A stretch of 64,000 nucleotides of DNA from Chlamydiae bacterium Ga0074140. Lineage in GTDB: Bacteria; Chlamydiota; Chlamydiia; Chlamydiales; Rhabdochlamydiaceae. A program made the translations under genes and the position numbers. The notes beneath the pieces were generated by a model. The model had not been told where the DNA came from and did not search any database. It was given only the letters and a program-made list of their open reading frames with translations. Below are positions 26,635-34,831 of this stretch, in pieces. The first letter of the stretch is position 1. Each line of letters starts with the position of its first letter. The stretch lies in assembly GCA_001464115.1 (NCBI GenBank), contig LNES01000003.1, positions 580,943 through 644,942 of the forward strand. The letters run 5' to 3'.

Positions 26635-27882
26635 GTGGTTATTGCTCTCGTTCTACTTCTTATTCTGTTCCTCTTCGTGAGTGCCTATGTCTCGGCCTCT
26701 GAAACAGCTCTTTTTTCGCTCTCTTCGATCACGATTAAAGGGTTTCAGAGGGCGCGGGATCCGCGGAAAAATCTGATCTTTCGGCTGCTCTCCAACCCGC
26801 GCGATCTTTTGGTGACGATCATCATTTTAAATATTTTGAGCAACCTTCTTGTCCAGAACGTGGTGGCGTCGCTTTTTGGTGATTTCTCTGCCTGGATTTT
26901 GAACGTGGGTGTCCCTCTTGCTCTCACGGTGATTGTCGGTGAGGTCATTCCAAAATCACTAGGTCTTGCGAACAACGAGAAAATTGCCTATCGCGTTGCT
27001 CCACCGCTTTTTTTAGCGCAGCGGTTTTTTAAGCCCTTTTCACCGCTTCTCATCAAAGTGACCAATCTTGTCTCTCGTTGCACTTTTTTCTTTTTAAAAA
27101 AGGAGCAGGAGATTTCGATCGATGAGCTCCAGCATGCACTGAGAGCTTCTAGGCAGCTAGGCGTACTCAATGAGGATGAGGCAGAACTTGTTTGCGGCTA
27201 CCTCAACCTCAAAGAGTCGACAGTTAAGGCGCTCATGCGTCCACGAGAAGAAGTCCTCTACTTTGATCTGGATGAGCCGATGGCAAAATTGATCCATCTC
27301 TTTGTTGACCAGGAGTGTTCGCGTATTCCCATTTGTCAGGGAGGATTGGATAAGATTGTCGGAATCATGACCAGCCGTCTTTTTTTTCTACACCGCCCTT
27401 CGCTCAATCAGACGGCGGATCTTCTTTCAATCCTCAAAAAACCCTTTTTTGCTCCGGAGACGATGGATGCGCATGCGCTGATGCGCCAGATGTACGAAAG
27501 GGAGGAGTCTCTTGCGATCGTCGTCGATGAGTATGGTTCTGTCTGTGGTTTGATTGCGCTAGAGGATATGGTCGAGGTGGTGGTAGGTGAGATTGCCGAT
27601 AGACGCGATGTGAAAAATCGTTATACCCGTGCAGGGGAGGATGTGATCATTACGAGCGGAAAGCTGGAACTCGGTGAATTCGAAGAGATTTTCAACTACG
27701 CTTTGAAGAGCGAAAATAATATGGTCACCATTGGCGGATGGTTAACAGAACAGCTCGGCGATATTCCCAAAACCGGCACCAAGTATGTCACAAAAGATTT
27801 CCTCTTCCACGTCCTCTCCTCCGACCCCAACCGTGTTCGCCGCGTCTACATCCGCCGCCTCCACCCCAAAAAAAAGCTATGA
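26635..27882 (+). CDS. CNNM (DUF21) + CBS domain protein, HlyC/CorC family
   Basis: GTG start; VSAYVSASETALFSLSSI, VGEVIPKSLGLANNEKIA, two CBS motifs, LAIVVDEYGSVCGLIALEDMVEVVVGEI. Confidence 0.92.
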   Translation: MVIALVLLLILFLFVSAYVSASETALFSLSSITIKGFQRARDPRKNLIFRLLSNPRDLLVTIIILNILSNLLVQNVVASLFGDFSAWILNVGVPLALTVIVGEVIPKSLGLANNEKIAYRVAPPLFLAQRFFKPFSPLLIKVTNLVSRCTFFFLKKEQEISIDELQHALRASRQLGVLNEDEAELVCGYLNLKESTVKALMRPREEVLYFDLDEPMAKLIHLFVDQECSRIPICQGGLDKIVGIMTSRLFFLHRPSLNQTADLLSILKKPFFAPETMDAHALMRQMYEREESLAIVVDEYGSVCGLIALEDMVEVVVGEIADRRDVKNRYTRAGEDVIITSGKLELGEFEEIFNYALKSENNMVTIGGWLTEQLGDIPKTGTKYVTKDFLFHVLSSDPNRVRRVYIRRLHPKKKL

Positions 27883-27920
27883 TGTTGGGTAAGAAAAATC
27901 GGTCAATGTTTAAGAAAAGA

Positions 27921-28474
27921 CCTATAGACGTGCGGGGACAAGTCCTTCGGCTAGTCCCCAGCCGCCCCCTTGCGCCTCACCTCGCTTTGAAAAATCCCGT
28001 CCTCGGAAACGGGGTGTGTATAACACAACCCCGTACGCCTTCGGCTTTCCTGCGGTGGAATTTTGCTGCGCGATCTGAGTCGTCGGGCTGCTCGCGCGCT
28101 CACTTCCCCACGTCTGCGTCGTGTGGCCCCTTCTCGCGTCGTCTCGCAGAGCCTGGTAAAGATTTCCGAAAACAGCTTAGAGATGTCTCGCAGAGCTTGG
28201 TAAAGATTTCCGAAGACAGTTTGAAAGTCCCAACTTGGTTCTGCGACATGACACGGGAGAGGCTCCACGACAAAGGAGTGGAGAGGGAGTGCTTGTCGCA
28301 GCCGATGGCTTCGATCTGCAATGAGAAATCGCAGCACAGGAGAGCCGAAGGCGGGCGGGGTAGTGCTTTGCACACTCCGCCTCCGAGCACGCGATTTCTC
28401 ATTGCAGATCGAAGACCTAGGGGGCAAGCGGGGGACAATGACACGCAGTGCTTTGTCCCCGACATGTCTATAGG
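27921..28474. repeat. Nested-palindrome intergenic element (MITE-like)
   Basis: Terminal inverted repeats cctatagacgtgcggggacaa (27921-27941) and ttgtccccgacatgtctatagg (28453-28474); internal perfect 24-bp inverted repeat and a 44-bp tandem duplication. Confidence 0.7.
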
Positions 28475-28505
28475 CCCTACAAAAGATTTAACCTACAATT
28501 AAACT

Positions 28506-29747
28506 ATGGACACGCAGGCGAAGGTGTATTTGGGGTTGATGGCGGGGAGTGTGGTGGTGCAGGGCTTTTATGCCATGCTGGAGATGGCGTGTGTCTCGTT
28601 TAACAAGGTGCGCTTGCAGTATTACGTGAGTCGTGGTAGCAAGCGGGCGATCTGGTTGAGCTATCTTTTAAATCATCCGGCTCAGCTTTTTGGGACGACA
28701 CTAATCGGCGTGAATCTTGCGCTCATTGTTGGCTCAGAAGCTGCGCGTCGCTTTTATGGGACCTTGGGACTCAGCCCCGATATCGCCCCTTTGACCCAAC
28801 TTTTTCTTGTTTTGATCTTTGCAGAGATCTCTCCGATGTTTGCAGGTAGGCGGTATGCAGAGCATGTCGTGATGCTGGGAATTCCAATCCTTTATGCCTC
28901 CTCCGTAATCTTAAGGCCGATTATTTGGCTGCTCGACCTTCTATGCCTTGCATTTAACCGTTTGATGAAGAATGAGAAGGGTCCGGGTCTTTATCTTACA
29001 CGTGAGGAGCTGCAAAAGGTGATCGAGGAGCAAGAGGTCATTCCCAGTGTTCCGGCGCAGGCGGAGTTTGACACGATCGTGGGAAGAATTTTTTCTCTTA
29101 AAAACAAACGCGCACGCGAGCTCATGAAACCACTTTCTTCCTCGCCAATGGTCCCGTCGATCTGTACAATTGCCGAAATGCGCGCACTTTTGCGTGCAGA
29201 ATACTCTCCATATCTTCCCATCTTCCACAAGAATCCAGAGAACATTGTTGCAATCGCCTATCCTCGAGATCTTTTGCGGTTTCCTGAAGGCACACGAGTC
29301 CGTGAGCATGCTCGACCGCCCTGGTTCATTACGGAAAACACATCGATTCTACAGATTTTGAAGCAGTTTCGAAGGAACAATAAGAGCATTGCTGTTGTTT
29401 TGAACGAGGCGGGACTTGCCGTGGGAATTTTAACCCTTGATGAAATTGTGGATGAGATCTTCGGCCAGATCGATTCTTGGCCCTCTTTTGAGGAGATCAT
29501 GCCGAGGACCCACCAGATTGTTGTCGATCGAACCTTTGATGGCACTATGAAGATCGCTGATTTCAACGCGCAGTTTGCTGTCCATCTTCCAGATGAAGGC
29601 CATGAAACGCTCAGCGAGCTCGTCGTTGCCAAGTTTGGACATCCTCCTGCCAAGGGTGAGAGCATACGCATCGATCAGTTTGAACTCACCGTCGAAGAGG
29701 CATCGCTTCTCGGCGCCAAGAGCATCAACATCCGCACTATTTATTGA
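28506..29747 (+). CDS. Second CNNM (DUF21) + CBS domain protein
   Basis: QGFYAMLEMACVSFNKVRLQ..., FAEISPMFAGRRYAEHV, SIAVVLNEAGLAVGILTLDEIVDEIFGQI. Confidence 0.9.
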   Translation: MDTQAKVYLGLMAGSVVVQGFYAMLEMACVSFNKVRLQYYVSRGSKRAIWLSYLLNHPAQLFGTTLIGVNLALIVGSEAARRFYGTLGLSPDIAPLTQLFLVLIFAEISPMFAGRRYAEHVVMLGIPILYASSVILRPIIWLLDLLCLAFNRLMKNEKGPGLYLTREELQKVIEEQEVIPSVPAQAEFDTIVGRIFSLKNKRARELMKPLSSSPMVPSICTIAEMRALLRAEYSPYLPIFHKNPENIVAIAYPRDLLRFPEGTRVREHARPPWFITENTSILQILKQFRRNNKSIAVVLNEAGLAVGILTLDEIVDEIFGQIDSWPSFEEIMPRTHQIVVDRTFDGTMKIADFNAQFAVHLPDEGHETLSELVVAKFGHPPAKGESIRIDQFELTVEEASLLGAKSINIRTIY

Positions 29748-29982
29748 TGAAAAAGAGAAGTAATGAACGATGAATGGTGAGTGATGAACGAAAGAAAGAA
29801 TTCCCCATCCCTCTTGTCTCACAAGCTGTGGGACAATGATAAAGAAAGACAAACCATAGATTAAGATATGTAGGGGAGCAACAAACCACATGATATGAAG
29901 GATAGTAATGATATCAATGGTTGAGGAGATTTTTGACTCTTTTCATCATTCATATCATTTTTATCCTTCTTATCATGTTATT

Positions 29983-31122
29983 TCAGCAGCTCGGCCGCGC
30001 CGTTTTGATGATTTGGGATAGGATTTCCATTGCACGGTCGATCTCCTCTTGCGTGGTGAAGCGGGAGAGGGAGAAGCGTAGGGTCGAGCGCGCAAGTGCG
30101 GGAGGAGTGCCCATGTTCAGAAGAACGCGCGAAGGCTCAAGGGCGCCTGCAGCACAGGCAGAGCCATGGCTCGCCATAACGCCTTGCATATCGAGGTGGA
30201 GAAGAAGCGTTTCGCCGTCGATTCCGGGGAAGGCGAGGCATGAGGTATTGCCAACGCGAGGGGAGTCGTTTCCATGCACGATGAGATCTGGGAAATGAGC
30301 GCGTAGGCTTTTTTCGAAATGGTCTCGCAAAGTTTTCATGCGCGTCTCCGCGGAGGGGAGCTCTTCAGAGAGAAGTTCGATTGCCTTTGCGAGGCCGACG
30401 ATGCCGGGAAGGTTTTCTGTTCCGGCACGTTTTGCATACTCTTGATCTCCGCCGGTGAGAAGAGATCGGTAAGGAAAACTCTTGCGCACGAAGGCGAAGC
30501 CGATACCTTTGGGTCCATGAAACTTATGCGCAGAGAAGGCCATCGCACTGACACCCTGTGGAATCGTAAATGGCTCCTTGCCCAACAATGCAACACCGTC
30601 GACGAGGAAGGGGAGTGTACGGGTTGCACACAGGGTTGCGATTTCGGCGATCGGGTTTTTAACTCCTGTTTCGCTGTTAACGGCACCGAGAATAACGAGT
30701 CTCGTATCATGAGAGACGGCTTGAGACACATCCTCTGGGGAGACGTAGCCTTTTGTGCCTGTGGAGAGGTAGGTGACGCGGACGCCACATTTTTCTAAGG
30801 CTTTAACTGTCTGATAAACGGAGGAGTGCTCGATATCCGATGTGATGAGGTGGCCTTTAAAATTTTCGGCAAAGAAACCCCGCAGCAGCATATTTAGGGC
30901 TTCTGTGCCGCCAGAGGTGAAGATGAGTTCAGAAGGTTTGACCTGGAAAAAATCCGCGATCGTTTGCCGAGCCTTGGAAAGGCGCTTGCGTGCTTCCTGT
31001 CCGAAGAAGTGTATGGAGGAGGGATTTGAGGGGGGTGATGCGAGCTCCTCTTCTATGACTTTTCGTACGCGCGGATCGAGCTCTGTCGTCGCGTTGTTGT
31101 CTAAATAAATGCGCTGAATCAT
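29983..31122 (-). CDS. Cysteine desulfurase (NifS/IscS family)
   Basis: IYLDNNATTELDPRV, FTSGGTEALNMLL, MAFSAHKFHGPKGIGF, SHGSACAAGALEPSRVLLNMG. Confidence 0.93.
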   Translation of the reverse strand: MIQRIYLDNNATTELDPRVRKVIEEELASPPSNPSSIHFFGQEARKRLSKARQTIADFFQVKPSELIFTSGGTEALNMLLRGFFAENFKGHLITSDIEHSSVYQTVKALEKCGVRVTYLSTGTKGYVSPEDVSQAVSHDTRLVILGAVNSETGVKNPIAEIATLCATRTLPFLVDGVALLGKEPFTIPQGVSAMAFSAHKFHGPKGIGFAFVRKSFPYRSLLTGGDQEYAKRAGTENLPGIVGLAKAIELLSEELPSAETRMKTLRDHFEKSLRAHFPDLIVHGNDSPRVGNTSCLAFPGIDGETLLLHLDMQGVMASHGSACAAGALEPSRVLLNMGTPPALARSTLRFSLSRFTTQEEIDRAMEILSQIIKTARPSC

Positions 31123-31862
31123 GGCTTCAAAATCTTGACCATCACGATGGTGATGTTGTCACTTCCTCCTCCTGCTTTTGCGGCGCCAACAAGGCTATCA
31201 GAGGCTTCTTTTATTGTCTTGGATTTCAAGAGGATAGACTCCATCTCTTCGGGGGTAATTTCATCCGTGAGTCCGTCGGAACATAGGAAGTAGATGTCTT
31301 CATTTTCTAGGTCGTAGGTTTTTATAGAAGGAACTACCTGAGACTGAGTGCCAATCGCGCGCGTAAGGATATTTTTGAATACCCGCGAAGACTCTTCGTC
31401 CAGTTCGCCTTTTGAAATCAATTCTTGTCGAAGCGAGTGGTCCTCTGTGAGTTGGGATAGCTGTTTCTTCCTAAACCGGTAGATGCGGCTGTCTCCGACA
31501 TGGGCGAGCGTGAGCTTTTCATCGTAGATCCAGAGGCAGGCGAGCGTGGTTCCCATTCCCGCATAAGCGGGGTTCTTATGTGAAAGATGGTAGATCTTCT
31601 GATTGACCTGCTCGATCATTTTTTTGAGGGAGATCTCCGCATCTGAGGAAGAGGTTTTTGGAGATAGCTTTTGGATTTCTTTTGAGAGAGTTTGCACCGC
31701 CTCTTCAGACGCCACTTCTCCTGCCTGATGACCGCCCATCCCATCTGCTAAAACATAGAATGTGCAGCTAGGAATAGCGGCCCATGCATCTTCGTTGCTT
31801 TTGCGTACATAGCCGATGTCTGAAATGCCGTAACTTTCCACGGTTATACCATTTACTCGCAT
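31119..31862 (-). CDS. PP2C-type serine/threonine phosphatase (Stp-like)
   Basis: DIGYVRKSNEDAW, LADGMGGHQAGEVAS, AHVGDSRIYRFRKKQLSQLTEDHS, CSDGLTDEI, GGSDNITIVMVKI. Confidence 0.95.
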   Translation of the reverse strand: MRVNGITVESYGISDIGYVRKSNEDAWAAIPSCTFYVLADGMGGHQAGEVASEEAVQTLSKEIQKLSPKTSSSDAEISLKKMIEQVNQKIYHLSHKNPAYAGMGTTLACLWIYDEKLTLAHVGDSRIYRFRKKQLSQLTEDHSLRQELISKGELDEESSRVFKNILTRAIGTQSQVVPSIKTYDLENEDIYFLCSDGLTDEITPEEMESILLKSKTIKEASDSLVGAAKAGGGSDNITIVMVKILKP

Positions 31863-33091
31863 GTTGTGGTGTAGGTCGGATCTTGGATCTTGCCGATGAA
31901 AAGAGGGAGCTTGGTAGTGAGATCGATCAGGAGGAAGATGAAGGGGCGGTCGGCGATGAATGTGCGCAGAGGGGTGGAAGGGGGTGTAGCGGTGACATTC
32001 ATCGATGCGGCTGTGGCCGCCGCGGCGACAACACCTGCCTCATCAATAGAGAAGAATGTCGCATGGACCACCTTGCTTAGGAAGAGGTCTTGCATTCCAT
32101 TGATCCCCGAGAAATTGGCTTTATCGGTGTAGGCTTTTTGGATTCCCAAGTCTTGAAGGGGCTGATTGAGCGGCGTGCGGCGTTCGAGGCAAAATTTCGG
32201 CATTTTAATCCGGACTCTCTCGTTTGAGAGTTGATCGATCCAGCCTGAAAGCGTAGTTTCTGAAAGCATTTTTTCAAGATCGTCAAGAGAGCTCTCTTTT
32301 TTTGGCAGAAGAATCACGTAGGCAAGAGAACTCTTCTCCTCTTTTTTCGTAAAAGGCAGCGCAACAATTTGCAAGGAGTCATTTTCAAGAAAGAGGAAAT
32401 TTGAGGTCTGCTCCATCATCTTCACCTGAACAGTAGACTCGGGTTCTGGATAAAATGAGGCGTCCTGCGTTTTTTTCGGATCAAAGGGTTTTTGCCAGTT
32501 TCCTTGAAAATAGACAGCGTTTGTGAGAACCATCCGTGTTGCACCGTCGATATCATTTGGCTGTAAAAGACGCGAAATTTTGTGTTTGGTCTGGTTGTCA
32601 GTCCACTCGTTGATGATGCTGACGGCTTCGGCTGTTTTGGAGAAATCAAGACTTTGAACATTCGCCTGATATCCCTCTTCGAGGGCATGTCGATAGTCGG
32701 CAAGAACAAAGGTGTCTTGATCGAGCCATAGACCATTTGCGACATCGAGGGTGTAGGCCTCATTCACGCTTCTTGTAAGATATTTTGCCAAGGTGGATGC
32801 GGCTTTTGGTAGCTCATTGCGATTGTAGGAGAGGTGGAGCGCTTGTCGCATTTCGGTCTCCGTATCCTCGCGGGCCCCGATTGCAACCATTGATAGGCAA
32901 GAGAAAATGGAATAGGGAGAAAAAACAAGATTTGCAGGATCGGGCTTATTGAGAATGGTATAGAGCGAGAGTCCGAAGGCGCTGCACTCTTTCGAAAGTG
33001 TCTGGATTTTTCCATCCTCCTTTTTATTTGCGGCGAGAAGCGGAGAGGTGCAAATCAGTAGAGTAAGCAGTAGGTTTTTCAGCATCTTCAT
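31853..33091 (-). CDS. Secreted serpin-family protein
   Basis: Signal peptide; NLVFSPYSIFSCLSMVAIGAREDTETEMRQAL; NAVYFQGNWQKPFDP; VVHATFFSIDEAGVVAAAATAASMNVTATPPSTPLRTFIADRPFIFLLID. Confidence 0.95.
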   Translation of the reverse strand: MKMLKNLLLTLLICTSPLLAANKKEDGKIQTLSKECSAFGLSLYTILNKPDPANLVFSPYSIFSCLSMVAIGAREDTETEMRQALHLSYNRNELPKAASTLAKYLTRSVNEAYTLDVANGLWLDQDTFVLADYRHALEEGYQANVQSLDFSKTAEAVSIINEWTDNQTKHKISRLLQPNDIDGATRMVLTNAVYFQGNWQKPFDPKKTQDASFYPEPESTVQVKMMEQTSNFLFLENDSLQIVALPFTKKEEKSSLAYVILLPKKESSLDDLEKMLSETTLSGWIDQLSNERVRIKMPKFCLERRTPLNQPLQDLGIQKAYTDKANFSGINGMQDLFLSKVVHATFFSIDEAGVVAAAATAASMNVTATPPSTPLRTFIADRPFIFLLIDLTTKLPLFIGKIQDPTYTTTCE

Positions 33092-33099
33092 TCCTCTTT

Positions 33100-33984
33100 T
33101 TAAACTTCAGGGCCAAACAAGATTCGGAGCGCGCTCACCGCATTAAAAGCTATATGCAGTCCGATAGGAGCGAAGAGCGACTTCTGTCTTTCATAAATAA
33201 AACCCAAATACCATGCAAACGCAAAAAGTGAGAGTGCAAGAGAAACATTTCCCCAGCCTTGCGAAGTGGAAAGGTGAAAGAGCGCAAAGGAGAAGGCAGA
33301 GAGCAAAATGGCAGCCTTTACGCCGAGGTGTTTGCGAAAGAAGGTTTGTAAAAATCCGCGAAAGAGCCACTCCTCAATGACTGGTGCGGCGCCCAAGACA
33401 GTAAAAAGAGCCACGGTCAGCATAACAGGGGATTCGAGAGCCATTCTAAGAAATCGAACGGCGACCTGCTCATAGCTCTCTACCCCAAAAAAAACATAGA
33501 GCAGAAGGTCGCTTACTTGTGCGATCGTGACAACAAGCGGAAAAGCGACAAGCCAGGTGACCACTCCCAGAAAAAAATCAGAGAGAACGCGCTCCTTATT
33601 TAACTCTCCACGAATCCAAATATTGCGCATGAGCGCTGGATTTTGTTTCAGTGCGTAGGCAGTAAGCCCGCCGAGAATGAGAACCAGCGAAGAGAGCTGC
33701 AGCAGCCCTGCATAAGCTAGGGGTGTGATCACTCCTTTGACTTCGTATAAGAAAGCAAACATTCTGGCCGCGATTGGAATCACAAAAAGGGAGATCAGGA
33801 GATAAATCGCAAAAGGGACTGCCACCTGCATGCCCCGGAGATGCGAAGAGGGTTCATTTTCTGCAGAAGGAGGGAGAACAAAAAGGCCCCTCCGCTTTGC
33901 GATCCAGTGAGTCACAAACGCGAGGAGCCCAAAGAGTACAATTAGATGCAAATGTCCAAAGACGATCTCTTTATCTAAAGTCAT
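33100..33984 (-). CDS. CPBP-family intramembrane metalloprotease (CAAX/Abi type)
   Basis: Multi-TM; PVIEEWLFRGFLQTFFRKHLG and FALFHL / GLHIAFNAV motifs. Confidence 0.9.
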   Translation of the reverse strand: MTLDKEIVFGHLHLIVLFGLLAFVTHWIAKRRGLFVLPPSAENEPSSHLRGMQVAVPFAIYLLISLFVIPIAARMFAFLYEVKGVITPLAYAGLLQLSSLVLILGGLTAYALKQNPALMRNIWIRGELNKERVLSDFFLGVVTWLVAFPLVVTIAQVSDLLLYVFFGVESYEQVAVRFLRMALESPVMLTVALFTVLGAAPVIEEWLFRGFLQTFFRKHLGVKAAILLSAFSFALFHLSTSQGWGNVSLALSLFAFAWYLGFIYERQKSLFAPIGLHIAFNAVSALRILFGPEV

Positions 33985-34634
33985 CTAGCGGCTGCTAATG
34001 AAACGTAATCGTCGATTCGGCTAGCAATCTGTTTGATCAGTTTTGCATGGGCAATTCCCACGGGAGATACGTGGTAGTTCTCTTTGCCCCAAGCGATCTG
34101 CCGGAAATTTTCTTTTGTAAACTGCTTAGGGATGTGATAGCTCTCGTGGAGGATCTCCTGCAGGACGATTCTTGGATTTTCGGCTCGAAGATCAACAATC
34201 CGCACCTTAACGCTCATGTTGAGATTTGCAGGGGAGCTTTGCACATTGATGTAAGAGACGGGGACCTCTTCATGTTCGAGAACTTCGGAAAAGACGACAA
34301 ACTCTGCACCCTTAAATGGCCGTTTCATCCATGCGACATCGGCTGCAAAAGGATCTCTTTCACCCATGATTTTTTTGGTCATGGCACGCACCTGCTCATT
34401 TGCTACGAAGGAGAAATGCCCCTTTTGGGCGAGTGTGCGTTGCACTCCAATAGTCAGCTCGTCGGAAAGATTCCAGGAGACGCCAGCGTTCTCAGTGCGA
34501 TCGAAAACAGGGAAAAAGGCGACGAGGGGTTTTGCTTTTTGCTGAAGATAGGCACTCTCATTATTTTCATTTTTATTGCAACCTACTGCTGCGAAGAGAA
34601 GCCCAGCACACAAAACAAGATTCACAGATCTCAT
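33981..34634 (-). CDS. Putative lipoprotein, unknown function
   Basis: Lipobox-like LLFAAVGC after a signal peptide; 217 aa. Confidence 0.7.
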   Translation of the reverse strand: MRSVNLVLCAGLLFAAVGCNKNENNESAYLQQKAKPLVAFFPVFDRTENAGVSWNLSDELTIGVQRTLAQKGHFSFVANEQVRAMTKKIMGERDPFAADVAWMKRPFKGAEFVVFSEVLEHEEVPVSYINVQSSPANLNMSVKVRIVDLRAENPRIVLQEILHESYHIPKQFTKENFRQIAWGKENYHVSPVGIAHAKLIKQIASRIDDYVSLAAAR

Positions 34635-34704
34635 ATTATCCCCCTATGATTGGTAAAAACCTCAACATACCAGGACCCAATTTTCTTAGGAATACCGGAA
34701 AAAA

Positions 34705-34822
34705 GAAATCGGGCACGGGCACGGACGCGGGCACGAAAGAGGGAAAGAACGAGTAAGGCTTGATAGGTTCCGGGATAGGAGTTTTCTTTCTTTCGTGCCC
34801 GCGTCCGTGCCCGATCTTTCTT
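34705..34822. repeat. Dispersed palindromic repeat family 1, copy B
   Basis: 'aatcgggcacgggcacggacgcgggcacgaaagag...ctttctttcgtgcccgcgtccgtgcccgatctttctt'. Confidence 0.88.
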
Positions 34823-34831
34823 CTCTCTTTT

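Noticed and set aside
27738-28502. 254 aa plus-strand ORF (and minus-strand ORFs 27951-28427, 28100-28465)
   Set aside because: Runs from the end of a CNNM gene into the nested-palindrome element; no domain, and composition follows repeats.
30319-30798. 159 aa plus-strand ORF
   Set aside because: Antisense to the cysteine desulfurase gene.
34047-34649. 200 aa plus-strand ORF
   Set aside because: Antisense to the lipoprotein gene 33981-34634, which has a clear signal peptide and lipobox.
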